A DNA stretch of 33,442 bases, from NCBI GenBank assembly GCA_017410455.1, contig JAFQQT010000069.1, positions 1 through 33,442 of the forward strand, read 5' to 3'. Source of the stretch: Clostridia bacterium (GTDB lineage Bacteria; Bacillota; Clostridia; Christensenellales; Aristaeellaceae). A program made the position numbers and the translations under genes. Shown here piece after piece: positions 1-7,984 of this stretch; position 1 is the stretch's first letter, and every line of letters begins with the position of its first letter. The notes beneath the pieces were generated by a model. The model searched no databases, was not told where the DNA came from, and saw only the letters and a program-made list of their open reading frames with translations.

Positions 1-3
1 ACC

Positions 4-204
4 ATGCCTAAGCAGAAGTCTCACCGTGGTGCTGCCAAGCGCTTTTCCTTTACCAAGTCCGGTATCGTTAAGCATAAGCAGATGAACGCCAACCATCAGG
101 TTCGCCTGAAGACCACCAAGCGCACCCGTCACCTGCGCGCTGACGGCATCGTGGATAACGCGGCCGAGGCCCGTACCATCCACAAGCTGCTGCCCTACAA
201 GTAA
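4..204 (+). CDS. rpmI: 50S ribosomal protein L35
   Basis: A very basic 66-residue protein of the large ribosomal subunit. The family signature is visible at the start (MPKQKSHRGAAKRF) and in the HKQMNANHQ and KTTKRTRHLR blocks, and the length is normal for L35. The start codon lies four bases from the window edge, so its ribosome binding site and the expected upstream infC gene are outside. rplT follows 33 bases later, the usual rpmI-rplT order, so the two should be cotranscribed. In Firmicutes this operon is typically autoregulated by L20 through a leader upstream of infC, which cannot be seen here. Confidence 0.97.
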   Translation: MPKQKSHRGAAKRFSFTKSGIVKHKQMNANHQVRLKTTKRTRHLRADGIVDNAAEARTIHKLLPYK

Positions 205-237
205 TTCGCCGTTAGCTGGCAAGGAGGATACTAAGAA

Positions 238-585
238 ATGGCACGTATTAAGAGAGCTGTCAATGCTCAGAAGAAGCGTCGCAAGATCATGAAGCTGGCC
301 AAGGGCTACTGGGGCGCTAAGTCCAAGCAGTACCGCGCCGCGTCCGAGCAGGTTGCCCGTTCCCTGCGCTATGCCTTCGTTGGCCGCAAGCTGCGCAAGC
401 GTGATTTCCGCTCCCTGTGGATCACCCGTATCAACGCTGCTGCCCGCCTGAATGGCATGAGCTACTCTGCCTTCATCAACGGTCTGAAGAAGCAGAACAT
501 CACCGTCAACCGCAAGATGCTGGCTGAGCTGGCCGTCAAGGACGCTGCCGCTTTCGCCAAGCTGGTGGAGATCGCCCGCGGCTGA
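238..585 (+). CDS. rplT: 50S ribosomal protein L20
   Basis: A 115-residue basic protein that binds 23S rRNA early in large-subunit assembly and in many bacteria also represses its own operon. The sequence matches L20 from end to end: [20 protein letters not shown] at the start, [17 protein letters not shown], then [23 protein letters not shown]. The length is typical. AAGGAGG sits about ten bases upstream of ATG. It is the last gene of its operon: a strong terminator follows from about 620. Confidence 0.98.
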   Translation: MARIKRAVNAQKKRRKIMKLAKGYWGAKSKQYRAASEQVARSLRYAFVGRKLRKRDFRSLWITRINAAARLNGMSYSAFINGLKKQNITVNRKMLAELAVKDAAAFAKLVEIARG

Positions 586-619
586 GCCGCCGGGGTCGCT
601 CCCTTTTGCTGACGTTTTT

Positions 620-659
620 CGCCGCCGCATGTTCCCCTGTGGAGCACGGCGGCTTTTTC
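620..659 (+). terminator. Terminator after rplT
   Basis: GCCGCCG (621-627) pairs with CGGCGGC, and inside it TGTTCC pairs with GGAGCA around a short loop. A run of five T follows directly. It ends the rpmI-rplT transcript. Confidence 0.85.
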
Positions 660-789
660 GTTGGCCCATATCTTGTGGTCCGGTGAATGGATTGTGCAAG
701 GCCGTTCGCCTGTCCGATGGGGGCGATGTGTCGGCAGATTTCCCGAAATCCACCCTGACTCCCTCAATGTACCCTGGTTGAGGTGGGTA

Positions 790-818
790 TTGGGTGAATG
801 TGAAAATTTCCATATAAT
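790..818 (+). promoter_or_regulatory. Possible distal promoter upstream of nrdD
   Basis: A perfect TATAAT (813-818) is preceded at 17 bases by TTGGGT (790-795), a weak -35. It lies in the 478-base gene-free stretch between rplT and nrdD, in which I see no convincing small gene. It could give a longer nrdD transcript that starts before the stronger promoter at 891. Confidence 0.4.
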
Positions 819-890
819 AACAAAGCCTGTAAACGCAAGGGGTTGCGGCGCACCTCTGCCGAATGACCGTGAATTCTGCCAGAATAGACA

Positions 891-920
891 TTGACAAGGA
901 TGGCGAACAGGTGCTATGAT
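891..920 (+). promoter_or_regulatory. Sigma-A promoter of nrdD
   Basis: TTGACA (891-896, perfect) and TATGAT (915-920) are separated by 18 bases. The start of transcription should be near 927, giving a 5' leader of about 135 nt that contains the NrdR-like sites at 942-986. Confidence 0.75.
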
Positions 921-941
921 AGCACTCGCGAGAAAGGACAT

Positions 942-986
942 ATACAAGATATAGCTTCGATTGCATATTGGATACACAAATTGTGC
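942..986 (+). promoter_or_regulatory. Putative NrdR operator pair
   Basis: NrdR, the ATP/dATP-sensing repressor of ribonucleotide reductase genes, binds two 16-base boxes about 31 bases apart, with consensus close to ACACWATATATWGTGT. Positions 942-957 contain CAAGATATAG, nine of ten matches to the core. Centred about 30 bases later, 974-986 carries ACACAA-A-TTGTGC: both outer arms fit the box, but the TATA centre is shortened to one base. The site lies just downstream of the promoter, as expected for repression. The second box is too irregular for certainty. Confidence 0.4.
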
Positions 987-1063
987 GATTATAACCATCT
1001 GTCCTTACCACCCCGCAATGCAGGCCAGCGGCGGGATAAAGAGAATCTCGGGAGGTCATATAC

Positions 1064-3391
1064 ATGAGCATTGTCAGCATCCGCAAGCGCGACGGGCGCG
1101 AGGTCGCCTTTGACCGTACGAAGATCGAGCAGGCCATCATGGCTGCCTTTACTGCCTCTGGCAGCGCCAAGGGGACGGAAACCAGCGTCCGCCTGACGGA
1201 CATCGTCGTGTGCAACATGGAGCACGACGAGGCCATTTCCAGCACCCCCACTGTGGAGCAGGTGCAGGATATGGTGGAGCGCGTGCTGATCGAGAACGGC
1301 TTCCACCGCAGCGCCAAGGCGTACATCCTCTACCGCGCCGAGCGCAGCCGCGTGCGCGAGATGAACACGCGCCTGATGCGCACGTTCGAGGAGATCGTGT
1401 TCACCGACGCGGTGGACTCCAACATCAAGCGCGAGAACGCCAACATCAACGGCGACACCGCCATGGGCAGCATGCTGAAGTTCGGCTCCGAGGGCGCGAA
1501 GCAGTTCTATGAGCGCTATGTGATGGATCCCCGCTTCGGCGAGGCGCACCGCGAGGGCGACATCCACATCCACGACCTGGACTTTTACACCCTGACCACC
1601 ACCTGCTGCCAGATTGAGCTGAAGACCCTCTTCAAGGGCGGCTTCTCCACCGGCCACGGCTACCTGCGCGAGCCCATGGACATCACCTCCTACGCCGCGC
1701 TGGCCTGCATTGCCATTCAGGCCAACCAGAACGATCAGCACGGCGGTCAGGCCATCGTGGACTTCGATTACGGCATGGCTCCCGGCGTCAAGAAGACCTT
1801 CATCAAGCGCTATCGCCTGAACGTCGCCCGCGCGCTGGAGCTGCTGGCGGATGTTGCAGACGCGGACGAGAAGGCGGCGGCCATCATCGCCAGCCTGCAG
1901 GAGCGCGACCTTGCCCCCTCCCTGGAGGAGCAGGCGGAGAACCGCGCGGCCATGAAGGCCGAGCTGGCCGCCCTGGGCCTGGCGGATGAGCTGTGCGACC
2001 GCATCATGGACTTTGCTCAGCGCCGCTCCTGGCAGGAGACCGACAAGGCCACCTACCAGGCCATGGAGGCCCTCATTCACAACCTGAACACCATGAACAG
2101 CCGCGCCGGCGCGCAGGTGCCCTTCTCCTCCATCAACTATGGCATGGACACCTCCCCCGAGGGCCGTCTGGTGATGAAGAACGTCCTGCTGGCCACTGAT
2201 GCCGGCCTGGGCGGCGGCGAGACCCCCATCTTCCCGATCCAGATCTTCCGCGTCAAGTCCGGCGTCAACTTCAATGAGGGCGAGCCGAACTACGACCTGT
2301 ACCGCCTGGCCATCAAGACCAGCGCCAAGCGCCTGTTCCCCAACTTCTCCTTCATTGACGCGCCCTACAACCTGCAGTACTACAAGCCCGGCCATCCGGA
2401 AACGGAGATCTCCTACATGGGCTGCCGCACCCGCGTGATGGGCAACGCCTATGACCGTGAGCGCGAGATCGCCCCCCGCCGCGGTAATCTGAGCTTCACC
2501 TCCATCAACCTGCCCCGCCTGGCCATCCGCGCTGGCGGCGACATCGACTGGTTCTTCAGCGAGCTGGAGCAGAAGATGAAGCTGGTGGTGGAGCAGCTGG
2601 ACGAGCGCTTCGCCATCATCAGCAAGAAGAAGGTCAAGAACTTCCCCTTCCTGATGGGCGAGGGCGTGTGGATCGACTCCGAGCACCTGGGCTGGGAGGA
2701 CACCGTGGGCGAGGTGCTCAAGCACGGCACGCTGACCATCGGCTTTATCGGCCTGGCCGAGGCGCTGAAGGCCCTGACCGGCAAGCATCACGGCGAGAGC
2801 GCCGAGAGCCAGGAGCTGGGTCTCAAGATTATCGGCGCCATGCGTGCCTTCTGCGACAAGCGCAGCGCTGAGACCGGCATGAACTACACCCTCATCGCTA
2901 CCCCGGCTGAGGGCCTGTCCGGCCGCTTCATCCGCATGGACCGCGAGCGCTACGGCGCCATCGAGGGCGTTACCGACCGCGATTACTACACCAACTCCTT
3001 CCATGTGCCGGTGTATTATGGCTGCTCCGCCTTCCACAAGCTGTCCACGGAGGCGCCCTACCACGCGCTGACCAACGCGGGCCACATCTCCTATGTGGAG
3101 ATGGATGGCGATCCCCTGCGCAACCTGGACGCCTTTGAGCGCATCGTCCGCTTCATGCACGACAGCGGCATCGGCTACGGTTCCATCAACCACCCGGTGG
3201 ATCGCGATCCCGTCTGCGGCTTCAACGGCATCATCGGCGATACCTGCCCCCACTGCGGCCGCAGCGAGAACGACGGCCGCCGCCGCTTCGAGCGCATCCG
3301 CCGCATCACCGGCTACCTCGTGGGCACGCTGGACCGCTTCAACAACGCCAAGCGCGCCGAGGAAGGCGACCGCGTGAAGCACGGCGTGTAA
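1064..3391 (+). CDS. nrdD: Anaerobic (class III) ribonucleoside-triphosphate reductase
   Basis: A glycyl-radical enzyme that reduces ribonucleotides to deoxyribonucleotides without oxygen. Residues 1-95 form an ATP-cone allosteric domain (IRKRDGREVAFDRTKI near the start). The barrel carries DFYTLTTTCCQIEL, NTMNSRAGAQVPFSS and MGCRTRV, which holds the likely thiyl-radical Cys. The C-terminal radical loop is RRITGYLVG with Gly750, followed by the typical FNNAK...RVKHG tail. The zinc site just before it has Cys718, Cys728 and Cys731, but Asp715 where the family normally has a fourth Cys. GGGAGG (1049-1054) supports the start. The activase nrdG, often adjacent, is not in the window, so it must be supplied from elsewhere. 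The 775-residue length is normal for the form with an ATP cone. Confidence 0.96.
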   Translation: MSIVSIRKRDGREVAFDRTKIEQAIMAAFTASGSAKGTETSVRLTDIVVCNMEHDEAISSTPTVEQVQDMVERVLIENGFHRSAKAYILYRAERSRVREMNTRLMRTFEEIVFTDAVDSNIKRENANINGDTAMGSMLKFGSEGAKQFYERYVMDPRFGEAHREGDIHIHDLDFYTLTTTCCQIELKTLFKGGFSTGHGYLREPMDITSYAALACIAIQANQNDQHGGQAIVDFDYGMAPGVKKTFIKRYRLNVARALELLADVADADEKAAAIIASLQERDLAPSLEEQAENRAAMKAELAALGLADELCDRIMDFAQRRSWQETDKATYQAMEALIHNLNTMNSRAGAQVPFSSINYGMDTSPEGRLVMKNVLLATDAGLGGGETPIFPIQIFRVKSGVNFNEGEPNYDLYRLAIKTSAKRLFPNFSFIDAPYNLQYYKPGHPETEISYMGCRTRVMGNAYDREREIAPRRGNLSFTSINLPRLAIRAGGDIDWFFSELEQKMKLVVEQLDERFAIISKKKVKNFPFLMGEGVWIDSEHLGWEDTVGEVLKHGTLTIGFIGLAEALKALTGKHHGESAESQELGLKIIGAMRAFCDKRSAETGMNYTLIATPAEGLSGRFIRMDRERYGAIEGVTDRDYYTNSFHVPVYYGCSAFHKLSTEAPYHALTNAGHISYVEMDGDPLRNLDAFERIVRFMHDSGIGYGSINHPVDRDPVCGFNGIIGDTCPHCGRSENDGRRRFERIRRITGYLVGTLDRFNNAKRAEEGDRVKHGV

Positions 3392-3412
3392 GGGACATTC
3401 CAATAGAAATCG

Positions 3413-3447
3413 AAAACGGCTGTCCTTTGCGGGACGGCCGTTTTTTG
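3413..3447 (+). terminator. Terminator after nrdD
   Basis: AAAACGGC-TGTCC pairs with GGGAC-GGCCGTTTT around a five-base loop and runs into six T. It shows that nrdD is monocistronic. Confidence 0.9.
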
Positions 3448-3492
3448 CCCGCTATTGGGCTGCATTTTGTCGTGAAATGGCCGCTTTGGGCC

Positions 3493-3521
3493 TTGCAAAC
3501 AGGTGAAAAGAGGCGTATAAT
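3493..3521 (+). promoter_or_regulatory. Promoter of the FUSC-like gene
   Basis: TTGCAA (3493-3498), a 17-base spacer and a perfect TATAAT (3516-3521) lie 40 bases before the start codon at 3562. Confidence 0.7.
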
Positions 3522-3561
3522 ATCGGGCGTTGATGATACGACGGAAGGAAGGCGCACGGCC

Positions 3562-4167
3562 ATGACCCAGGATTCCAACTACATGCACATCTCCCACGGC
3601 CCCTTTCATGTGGGACAGCGCTCCATCAAAACGGCGGCGGCGGCGACCCTCTGCGCGCTGATTTACCTCATTTTCGACGGCAATCCCACCTTCGCGTGCA
3701 TCGGCGCCATCTTTGGCCTTGGCGGCGACATGAGCATGTCCAGGCTCAATGGCGGCAACCGCTTCTTCGGCACCATTATCGGCGGCATGGTGGGTATTGC
3801 GCTGTTCCGCGCACATCTGGTGTTTTTCCCGGAGGGCGACCGCAACGCGCTGATCCTGCTGTGGCTCTTTGTGGGCACGATCCTGCTGATCATGCTCTGC
3901 CAGCTGTTCAAGTGGCCCGGCGGCATCCAGCCCGGCGGCGTGGTGCTGTGCATCATCCTGTTCAATACGCCGGTAGACACCTACATTGAGTACTCCATCT
4001 TCCGCATGATCGACACCGGCGTGGGCGTGGCCTGCGCGCTGCTTGTCAACTGGTACTTCACGCGCCCGAGGGTGGAGCGCATCCTGACGGTGCTGCACAT
4101 CCCGCACAACGCCGATGGCAGCATCTTCATCTTCCATCATGAAGATGAGGACAAGCCCGCTGCGTAA
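3562..4167 (+). CDS. Small FUSC/aromatic acid exporter-like membrane protein
   Basis: A 201-residue integral membrane protein. It begins with a short soluble stretch (HVGQRSIKTAAAA), followed by hydrophobic segments at roughly residues 20-36, 40-55, 65-85, 92-112, 120-135 and 145-165, and ends in a short charged tail rich in His, Asp and Glu. The GxRxIKTAxA start, hairpin pattern and glycine-rich loops resemble the DUF939/ArAE_1 half of the FUSC superfamily, linked to export of aromatic acids. The large soluble C-terminal domain of longer members is absent. An upstream in-frame ATG at 3427 lies inside the nrdD terminator; GGAAGGAAGG before 3562 marks the real start. The substrate is unknown. 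Confidence 0.7.
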   Translation: MTQDSNYMHISHGPFHVGQRSIKTAAAATLCALIYLIFDGNPTFACIGAIFGLGGDMSMSRLNGGNRFFGTIIGGMVGIALFRAHLVFFPEGDRNALILLWLFVGTILLIMLCQLFKWPGGIQPGGVVLCIILFNTPVDTYIEYSIFRMIDTGVGVACALLVNWYFTRPRVERILTVLHIPHNADGSIFIFHHEDEDKPAA

Positions 4168-4189
4168 CGATCACATAAACCCAAAACAA

Positions 4190-4227
4190 AGAACGGCTGC
4201 TTCCGGCGAGGGAGGCAGCCGTTTTTG
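4190..4227 (+). terminator. Terminator after the FUSC-like gene
   Basis: AACGGCTGC pairs with GGCAGCCGTT and is followed by TTTTT. It separates this gene from the convergent ABC operon, whose last stop codon is at 4235. Confidence 0.85.
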
Positions 4228-4234
4228 CTGCGGG

Positions 4235-5776
4235 TCATTCCAGCCCCAGGGAGAAGGCGCCTTTGGCGATGTAGAAGACCTGCTGCCCATCCACCGCGAC
4301 AGCGTCGTGTAGCACGCCGTAGCTGGTCAGGGCGACGGTGTGCACCGTGCCATCCACGTCGGTGAAGGTATAGACGGTGTGGGGTGCGACGTCCACGGGA
4401 TCATCCGCAGGGATGCGGCCCGCAGCGGCAACGCCCGTCAGGCGCGTGTAGGCGGCGGCGAAGGCGTCGTAGGTGGGGGACTCGCCGTCCACGGTGAGGG
4501 CTTCACCGTTCTCAGCGATGGTCGTGACGCGGCAGACGACATGCACATCCCAGACGATATTGCCGTCCTCATCGTAGACCAGCTCGTTGTTGGGGGCCAC
4601 CTGCTCCGTGCGGGTGAGGGTGTAGGTGCTCGTAACGCCCTTCTCCTCGATGGCCAGGCTGGCCAGATTGCCCAGGGCGGTCAGCACGAGGTAGCGGTTC
4701 ATGGTGTCGGCGGGGTCCATGGTGATGAAAACGCCCATGGTGAAGTGGCTGCTGACGTAGATGGCGTCGCCGTAGAGGACGTAGTCCACCATGTCGGAGC
4801 GCGCGCCGCCGATGGTGAAGGTGACGGTGCTTTCCGGCCAGTCGGTGACGGAGTAAACGCCATCCCAGCTCGTGGTGCCGATGGAGCCCTCGGCCATGTG
4901 GATCTCGATGATCTGCCGGGGCGCGTCGAAGCCGTAGAGGGTCAGATTCTCCGCGGTGGCAGGGGCGACGTAAGCGCCCAGGCGCAGGTTGGCTGCGTTG
5001 GCCAGGAGATTCGTCATGGCTGTGGAATCGGCGGGGTAGGTGCAGGGCGCGGTGATGAGCCAGCGCTCGGCCGCGTCCGTTTCGTCGATGGCGCACTGCA
5101 GGGTCCATTCCGCGCGGACGGAGCCGTCCCCGTTGCGCAGGGTCAGGCGGTCGATGCGGGCCTTGTGCAGCGTCGGCTGCGTCACATCGCGCAGGGACTC
5201 GCGGCTCACGAAGAGGTCTTCCACCATGCCCGACCCCAGGGCGAAGAGGCGGTCGTCGCCCGATAGCATCATGTAGTACCAGCCGGAGGTGTGAGCGGTG
5301 CGGCTGCCCACGTGCAGGGTGCGCACCGTGCCATCGCGAAAGGTGATGACGGCGGTGCAGTCCGGGGGTTCCAGGCCGTATTCGGCCAGATGGGCGCCGT
5401 ACTCATCCGGGTCGGAGGACAGCACCTGCTCGCAGATGATGGTGGCAGCGGCCTTCTGCATCTCCAGCGTGGTGGCCTCGGAGAGGAGGAAGCCGTCTGC
5501 ATCATCCAGGCGGAACCGGCCGGAATCTTCCTCCAGCACAAGGGACCAGGCCGCCTCGCCGCTGCGCTGGATGGTCAGGGCCACCACGTCCTCCGCGGCG
5601 CTGCTGTAGAGGGTCTCCGCGGTGCTGGCCGCGCTGGTGGTGCTGACGGGCTCCGGCTGCGAGAGGCGCCATGTGAGCGCCAGTATGCCCGCCAGAACGG
5701 CCGCGCACAGCACGATCAGCAGCGGTCGCTCCCAGCGCTGGGGGGCGCGGCGGTTTTTCTTTTCCACGCGCTGCAT
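4235..5776 (-). CDS. DUF4340 membrane-anchored protein of ABC operon
   Basis: A 513-residue protein with a basic N-terminus (KKNRRAPQRWERP), one membrane anchor at about residues 17-36 and a long external part. The external part has the layout of DUF4340 proteins: strand-rich halves around RLDDADGFLLSEATTLEMQK and a mirrored segment later. DUF4340 genes commonly follow GldG-like genes in ABC exporter operons, as here: this gene starts three bases after the GldG-like stop. It is probably an extracytoplasmic accessory subunit; its biochemical role is unknown. The start follows from the tight spacing. Confidence 0.8.
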   Translation of the reverse strand: MQRVEKKNRRAPQRWERPLLIVLCAAVLAGILALTWRLSQPEPVSTTSAASTAETLYSSAAEDVVALTIQRSGEAAWSLVLEEDSGRFRLDDADGFLLSEATTLEMQKAAATIICEQVLSSDPDEYGAHLAEYGLEPPDCTAVITFRDGTVRTLHVGSRTAHTSGWYYMMLSGDDRLFALGSGMVEDLFVSRESLRDVTQPTLHKARIDRLTLRNGDGSVRAEWTLQCAIDETDAAERWLITAPCTYPADSTAMTNLLANAANLRLGAYVAPATAENLTLYGFDAPRQIIEIHMAEGSIGTTSWDGVYSVTDWPESTVTFTIGGARSDMVDYVLYGDAIYVSSHFTMGVFITMDPADTMNRYLVLTALGNLASLAIEEKGVTSTYTLTRTEQVAPNNELVYDEDGNIVWDVHVVCRVTTIAENGEALTVDGESPTYDAFAAAYTRLTGVAAAGRIPADDPVDVAPHTVYTFTDVDGTVHTVALTSYGVLHDAVAVDGQQVFYIAKGAFSLGLE

Positions 5777-5779
5777 GGC

Positions 5780-7258
5780 TTACAGATACCTCCTCGGGAC
5801 AAGGATGATGAGGGCGGCGGCCAGCACGACCAGCGGCAGGCCCACCAGCATGATGCTGCCCAGGGAGAGCGCGTCCGCTGACAGCATGGGCCGGAAGGCC
5901 ACCTTGGGCGCGATGGACAGATCCTCGCTCTCGTTATCCACCAGGTAATCCACGATGCGCACGATGAACTCGCGGTTATCGGCGTTGCTGTGCGCTTCCT
6001 CGCTGGTGAGGATGGAGGTCGCGCCCAGGGCCACAGCGCGGCTGGCTTCGCCCGTGGCGGTGATGCGCACGCTCTGCAGGCCCAGCAGGAAGGGGCCGGT
6101 CTGGGCGTCGGCGGGCTGCGCGATGCTGGTGGCGTTCACCGGCAGGAGGTAGGTTGCCGTGGCGGAGGACAGCATGCGGGTGAGAATGGGGGATGTGAGG
6201 CTGTCATCGGGGTCCTGCAGGGCGCGGGCCTGGGACATGGGCAGCTGCAGGAGCCCTCCCAGCATCTGGCTGAACGTAACGTCGGAGGCCTCCAGGGTGG
6301 CGATGAGGTTGTAGCGGTACTTGCCGTCATAGGCGCCGCTGCTGCCGGAAGAGGCCCAGACCATGCCATCCAGCGGGATCACGCCGTAGAGGCGCATCAC
6401 CTCGCGGTAGCGGGGCATGCCGCCGGGCAGGGTCGTTGAGCCGTTCAGCGGGTCGTAGGGCGTCATGGCGAAGAGCAGGCTGCCGCCCGCCTCGGCGAAG
6501 GCCATCAGCTTCTCCTGCTCGGTCGCCGTCAGGTCGGACTGGGGTGCCAGGAACACCACCAGATCGCCGGGGTTCAGGGTCATGTTGGCCAGGGTGGCGA
6601 AGCGCACGTCGTAGTGGTTGTCCATCAGCAGCTCCGTCAGGCTGGCAGCAGCGTCGGCATTCACCTCGCCATGGCCCTGCACCATCCACACGACGGGAAT
6701 CTTCTCCTGCGTGACATAGGAGATGGCGGCGGTCAGCTCCTTTTCGTAGGTGATGGAGCTGATCTCGTACTGGCCGGTCAGGGCGTCCACGGAGAGGCCG
6801 ATGAAGCTGACGGGCGTGAGCACGCGGAAGCGGTCTGTGCCGGGGCAGTAGACCACGATGCAGTCCGTGCTCACCTCGCCCCCGGAGGAGCCGCCGGCGA
6901 AGCGGGTCGCCATGGAGGGGTTCAGGCTCAGGGGCGTCTGCTCCCAGGTGATGTGGTCAGAGGCGGCGCAGTAGCGGTCCAGCAGCGCAAAAAGCTGCAG
7001 ATCCTCCTGCCCGTGCTCAAACAGGGCGTAGATGACCACCGGCTGCGAAACCTGCGCCAGCACCTCTGCCGTCTGGTCGGAGTAGGTGGTCAGGCTGTTG
7101 AAGGAGCAGTCCACGCGCCAGCTGTTGCGGTTCTCCAGCGTGGTGAAAAGGGCATTGAGGGCCACCAGCGCCGCCAGGGCCAGGCAAAGCAGGAGCGTGG
7201 ATACGCTGCCGTAGCGCAGGCGGGGATTGCGCCAGAAGCGCAGGTCGATCTTCTTCAT
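5780..7258 (-). CDS. GldG-like ABC exporter auxiliary protein
   Basis: A 492-residue protein with a membrane anchor near each end: about residues 19-38 (LLLCLALAALVALNALF) and 466-486 (LVGLPLVVLAAALIILVP). Between them is an external domain with the pattern of ABC_transp_aux/GldG proteins: NSLTTYSDQTAEVL, VVYCPGTDRFRVLTP, VVWMVQGHGEVN and DLVVFLAPQSDLTATEQEKL. In Bacteroidetes, GldG works with the GldA ATPase and GldF permease. In Clostridia the same triad occurs in non-gliding cells, with unknown cargo. It lies three bases after the permease gene in one operon. Confidence 0.85.
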   Translation of the reverse strand: MKKIDLRFWRNPRLRYGSVSTLLLCLALAALVALNALFTTLENRNSWRVDCSFNSLTTYSDQTAEVLAQVSQPVVIYALFEHGQEDLQLFALLDRYCAASDHITWEQTPLSLNPSMATRFAGGSSGGEVSTDCIVVYCPGTDRFRVLTPVSFIGLSVDALTGQYEISSITYEKELTAAISYVTQEKIPVVWMVQGHGEVNADAAASLTELLMDNHYDVRFATLANMTLNPGDLVVFLAPQSDLTATEQEKLMAFAEAGGSLLFAMTPYDPLNGSTTLPGGMPRYREVMRLYGVIPLDGMVWASSGSSGAYDGKYRYNLIATLEASDVTFSQMLGGLLQLPMSQARALQDPDDSLTSPILTRMLSSATATYLLPVNATSIAQPADAQTGPFLLGLQSVRITATGEASRAVALGATSILTSEEAHSNADNREFIVRIVDYLVDNESEDLSIAPKVAFRPMLSADALSLGSIMLVGLPLVVLAAALIILVPRRYL

Positions 7259-7261
7259 CCG

Positions 7262-7981
7262 TCAGGCCCCCCTGTAGCGGCGGCTGTCCAGCATGTGGAT
7301 GGTCAGCGCGATGAATGCGGCGGCGAAGGACAGGAAATAGCCCACGCCGGCGAAGGACAGCTGGCCCATCAGGAAGGGCTCGCTGCGGGTGTAGAGGCTC
7401 AGGAAGGAGATGATCTCCTTCACGAAGGCGATGCTCACCGCGTTTTCCAGCAGATCCAGCATCCAGAGCAGCAGGTTCGCGCCGAAGGCCATCACAGCCG
7501 CCGTCACCTGATTGCCCGCGCAGCCGGACAGGAACAGATCCAGCGCGATGAATGCGCAGCCCTGCAGGACGAAGCCCAGGTAGCTCACCAGCAGTTCCGC
7601 CGGGTACACCGCGCCATAAATGGCCACGATGAGCACGAACAGCCCCGTGAGCAGCACGGTGACGAGCATCAGCGTTACCGCGGCGAGGTACTTGCCAAGC
7701 ACCACCGCCGGCAGGGATACGGGGCTGGTCAGCAGCAGCTGATCGGTGCGGCGGGAACGCTCCTCGGCCAGCAGCCGCATGGTCAGCACGGGGCAGAGCA
7801 GCATCCACAGGTAGCTCATCAGCCCGATGAAGGTGGGCAGGTCGCTGGAGCGGTTCTGCATGATGGTGGTATAGAACATGGCCGAGGAAAGCAGCAGGAA
7901 CACGCCCATAAACACATAACCCACGGGCGTGAAGAAATAAGCCTGCAATTCGCGCTTCCAGATGGCTCGCATGGGGTTCAC
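7262..7981 (-). CDS. ABC-2 type permease, GldF-like
   Basis: A 239-residue membrane protein with about six hydrophobic segments. It starts with MRAIWKRELQAYFFTPVGYV, the characteristic N-terminal amphipathic segment of ABC-2 permeases that act with GldA-type ATPases, and has the EERSRRTDQLLLTSPVS cytoplasmic loop typical of the family. It begins three bases after the ATPase gene and is followed three bases later by the GldG-like gene, so the proteins are almost certainly made together and form one exporter complex. Its substrate cannot be read from the sequence. Confidence 0.9.
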   Translation of the reverse strand: MNPMRAIWKRELQAYFFTPVGYVFMGVFLLLSSAMFYTTIMQNRSSDLPTFIGLMSYLWMLLCPVLTMRLLAEERSRRTDQLLLTSPVSLPAVVLGKYLAAVTLMLVTVLLTGLFVLIVAIYGAVYPAELLVSYLGFVLQGCAFIALDLFLSGCAGNQVTAAVMAFGANLLLWMLDLLENAVSIAFVKEIISFLSLYTRSEPFLMGQLSFAGVGYFLSFAAAFIALTIHMLDSRRYRGA

Positions 7982-7984
7982 CTC

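Noticed and set aside
661-894. 77-residue plus-strand frame between rplT and nrdD
   Set aside because: It lies directly after the rplT terminator, contains the 790-818 promoter elements, has no ribosome binding site and resembles no family.
989-3403. 804-residue open frame antisense to nrdD
   Set aside because: It mirrors nrdD codon periodicity in GC-rich DNA, has Ala/Val/Gly/His-rich content with no motif, and has no ribosome binding site. nrdD itself is unambiguous.
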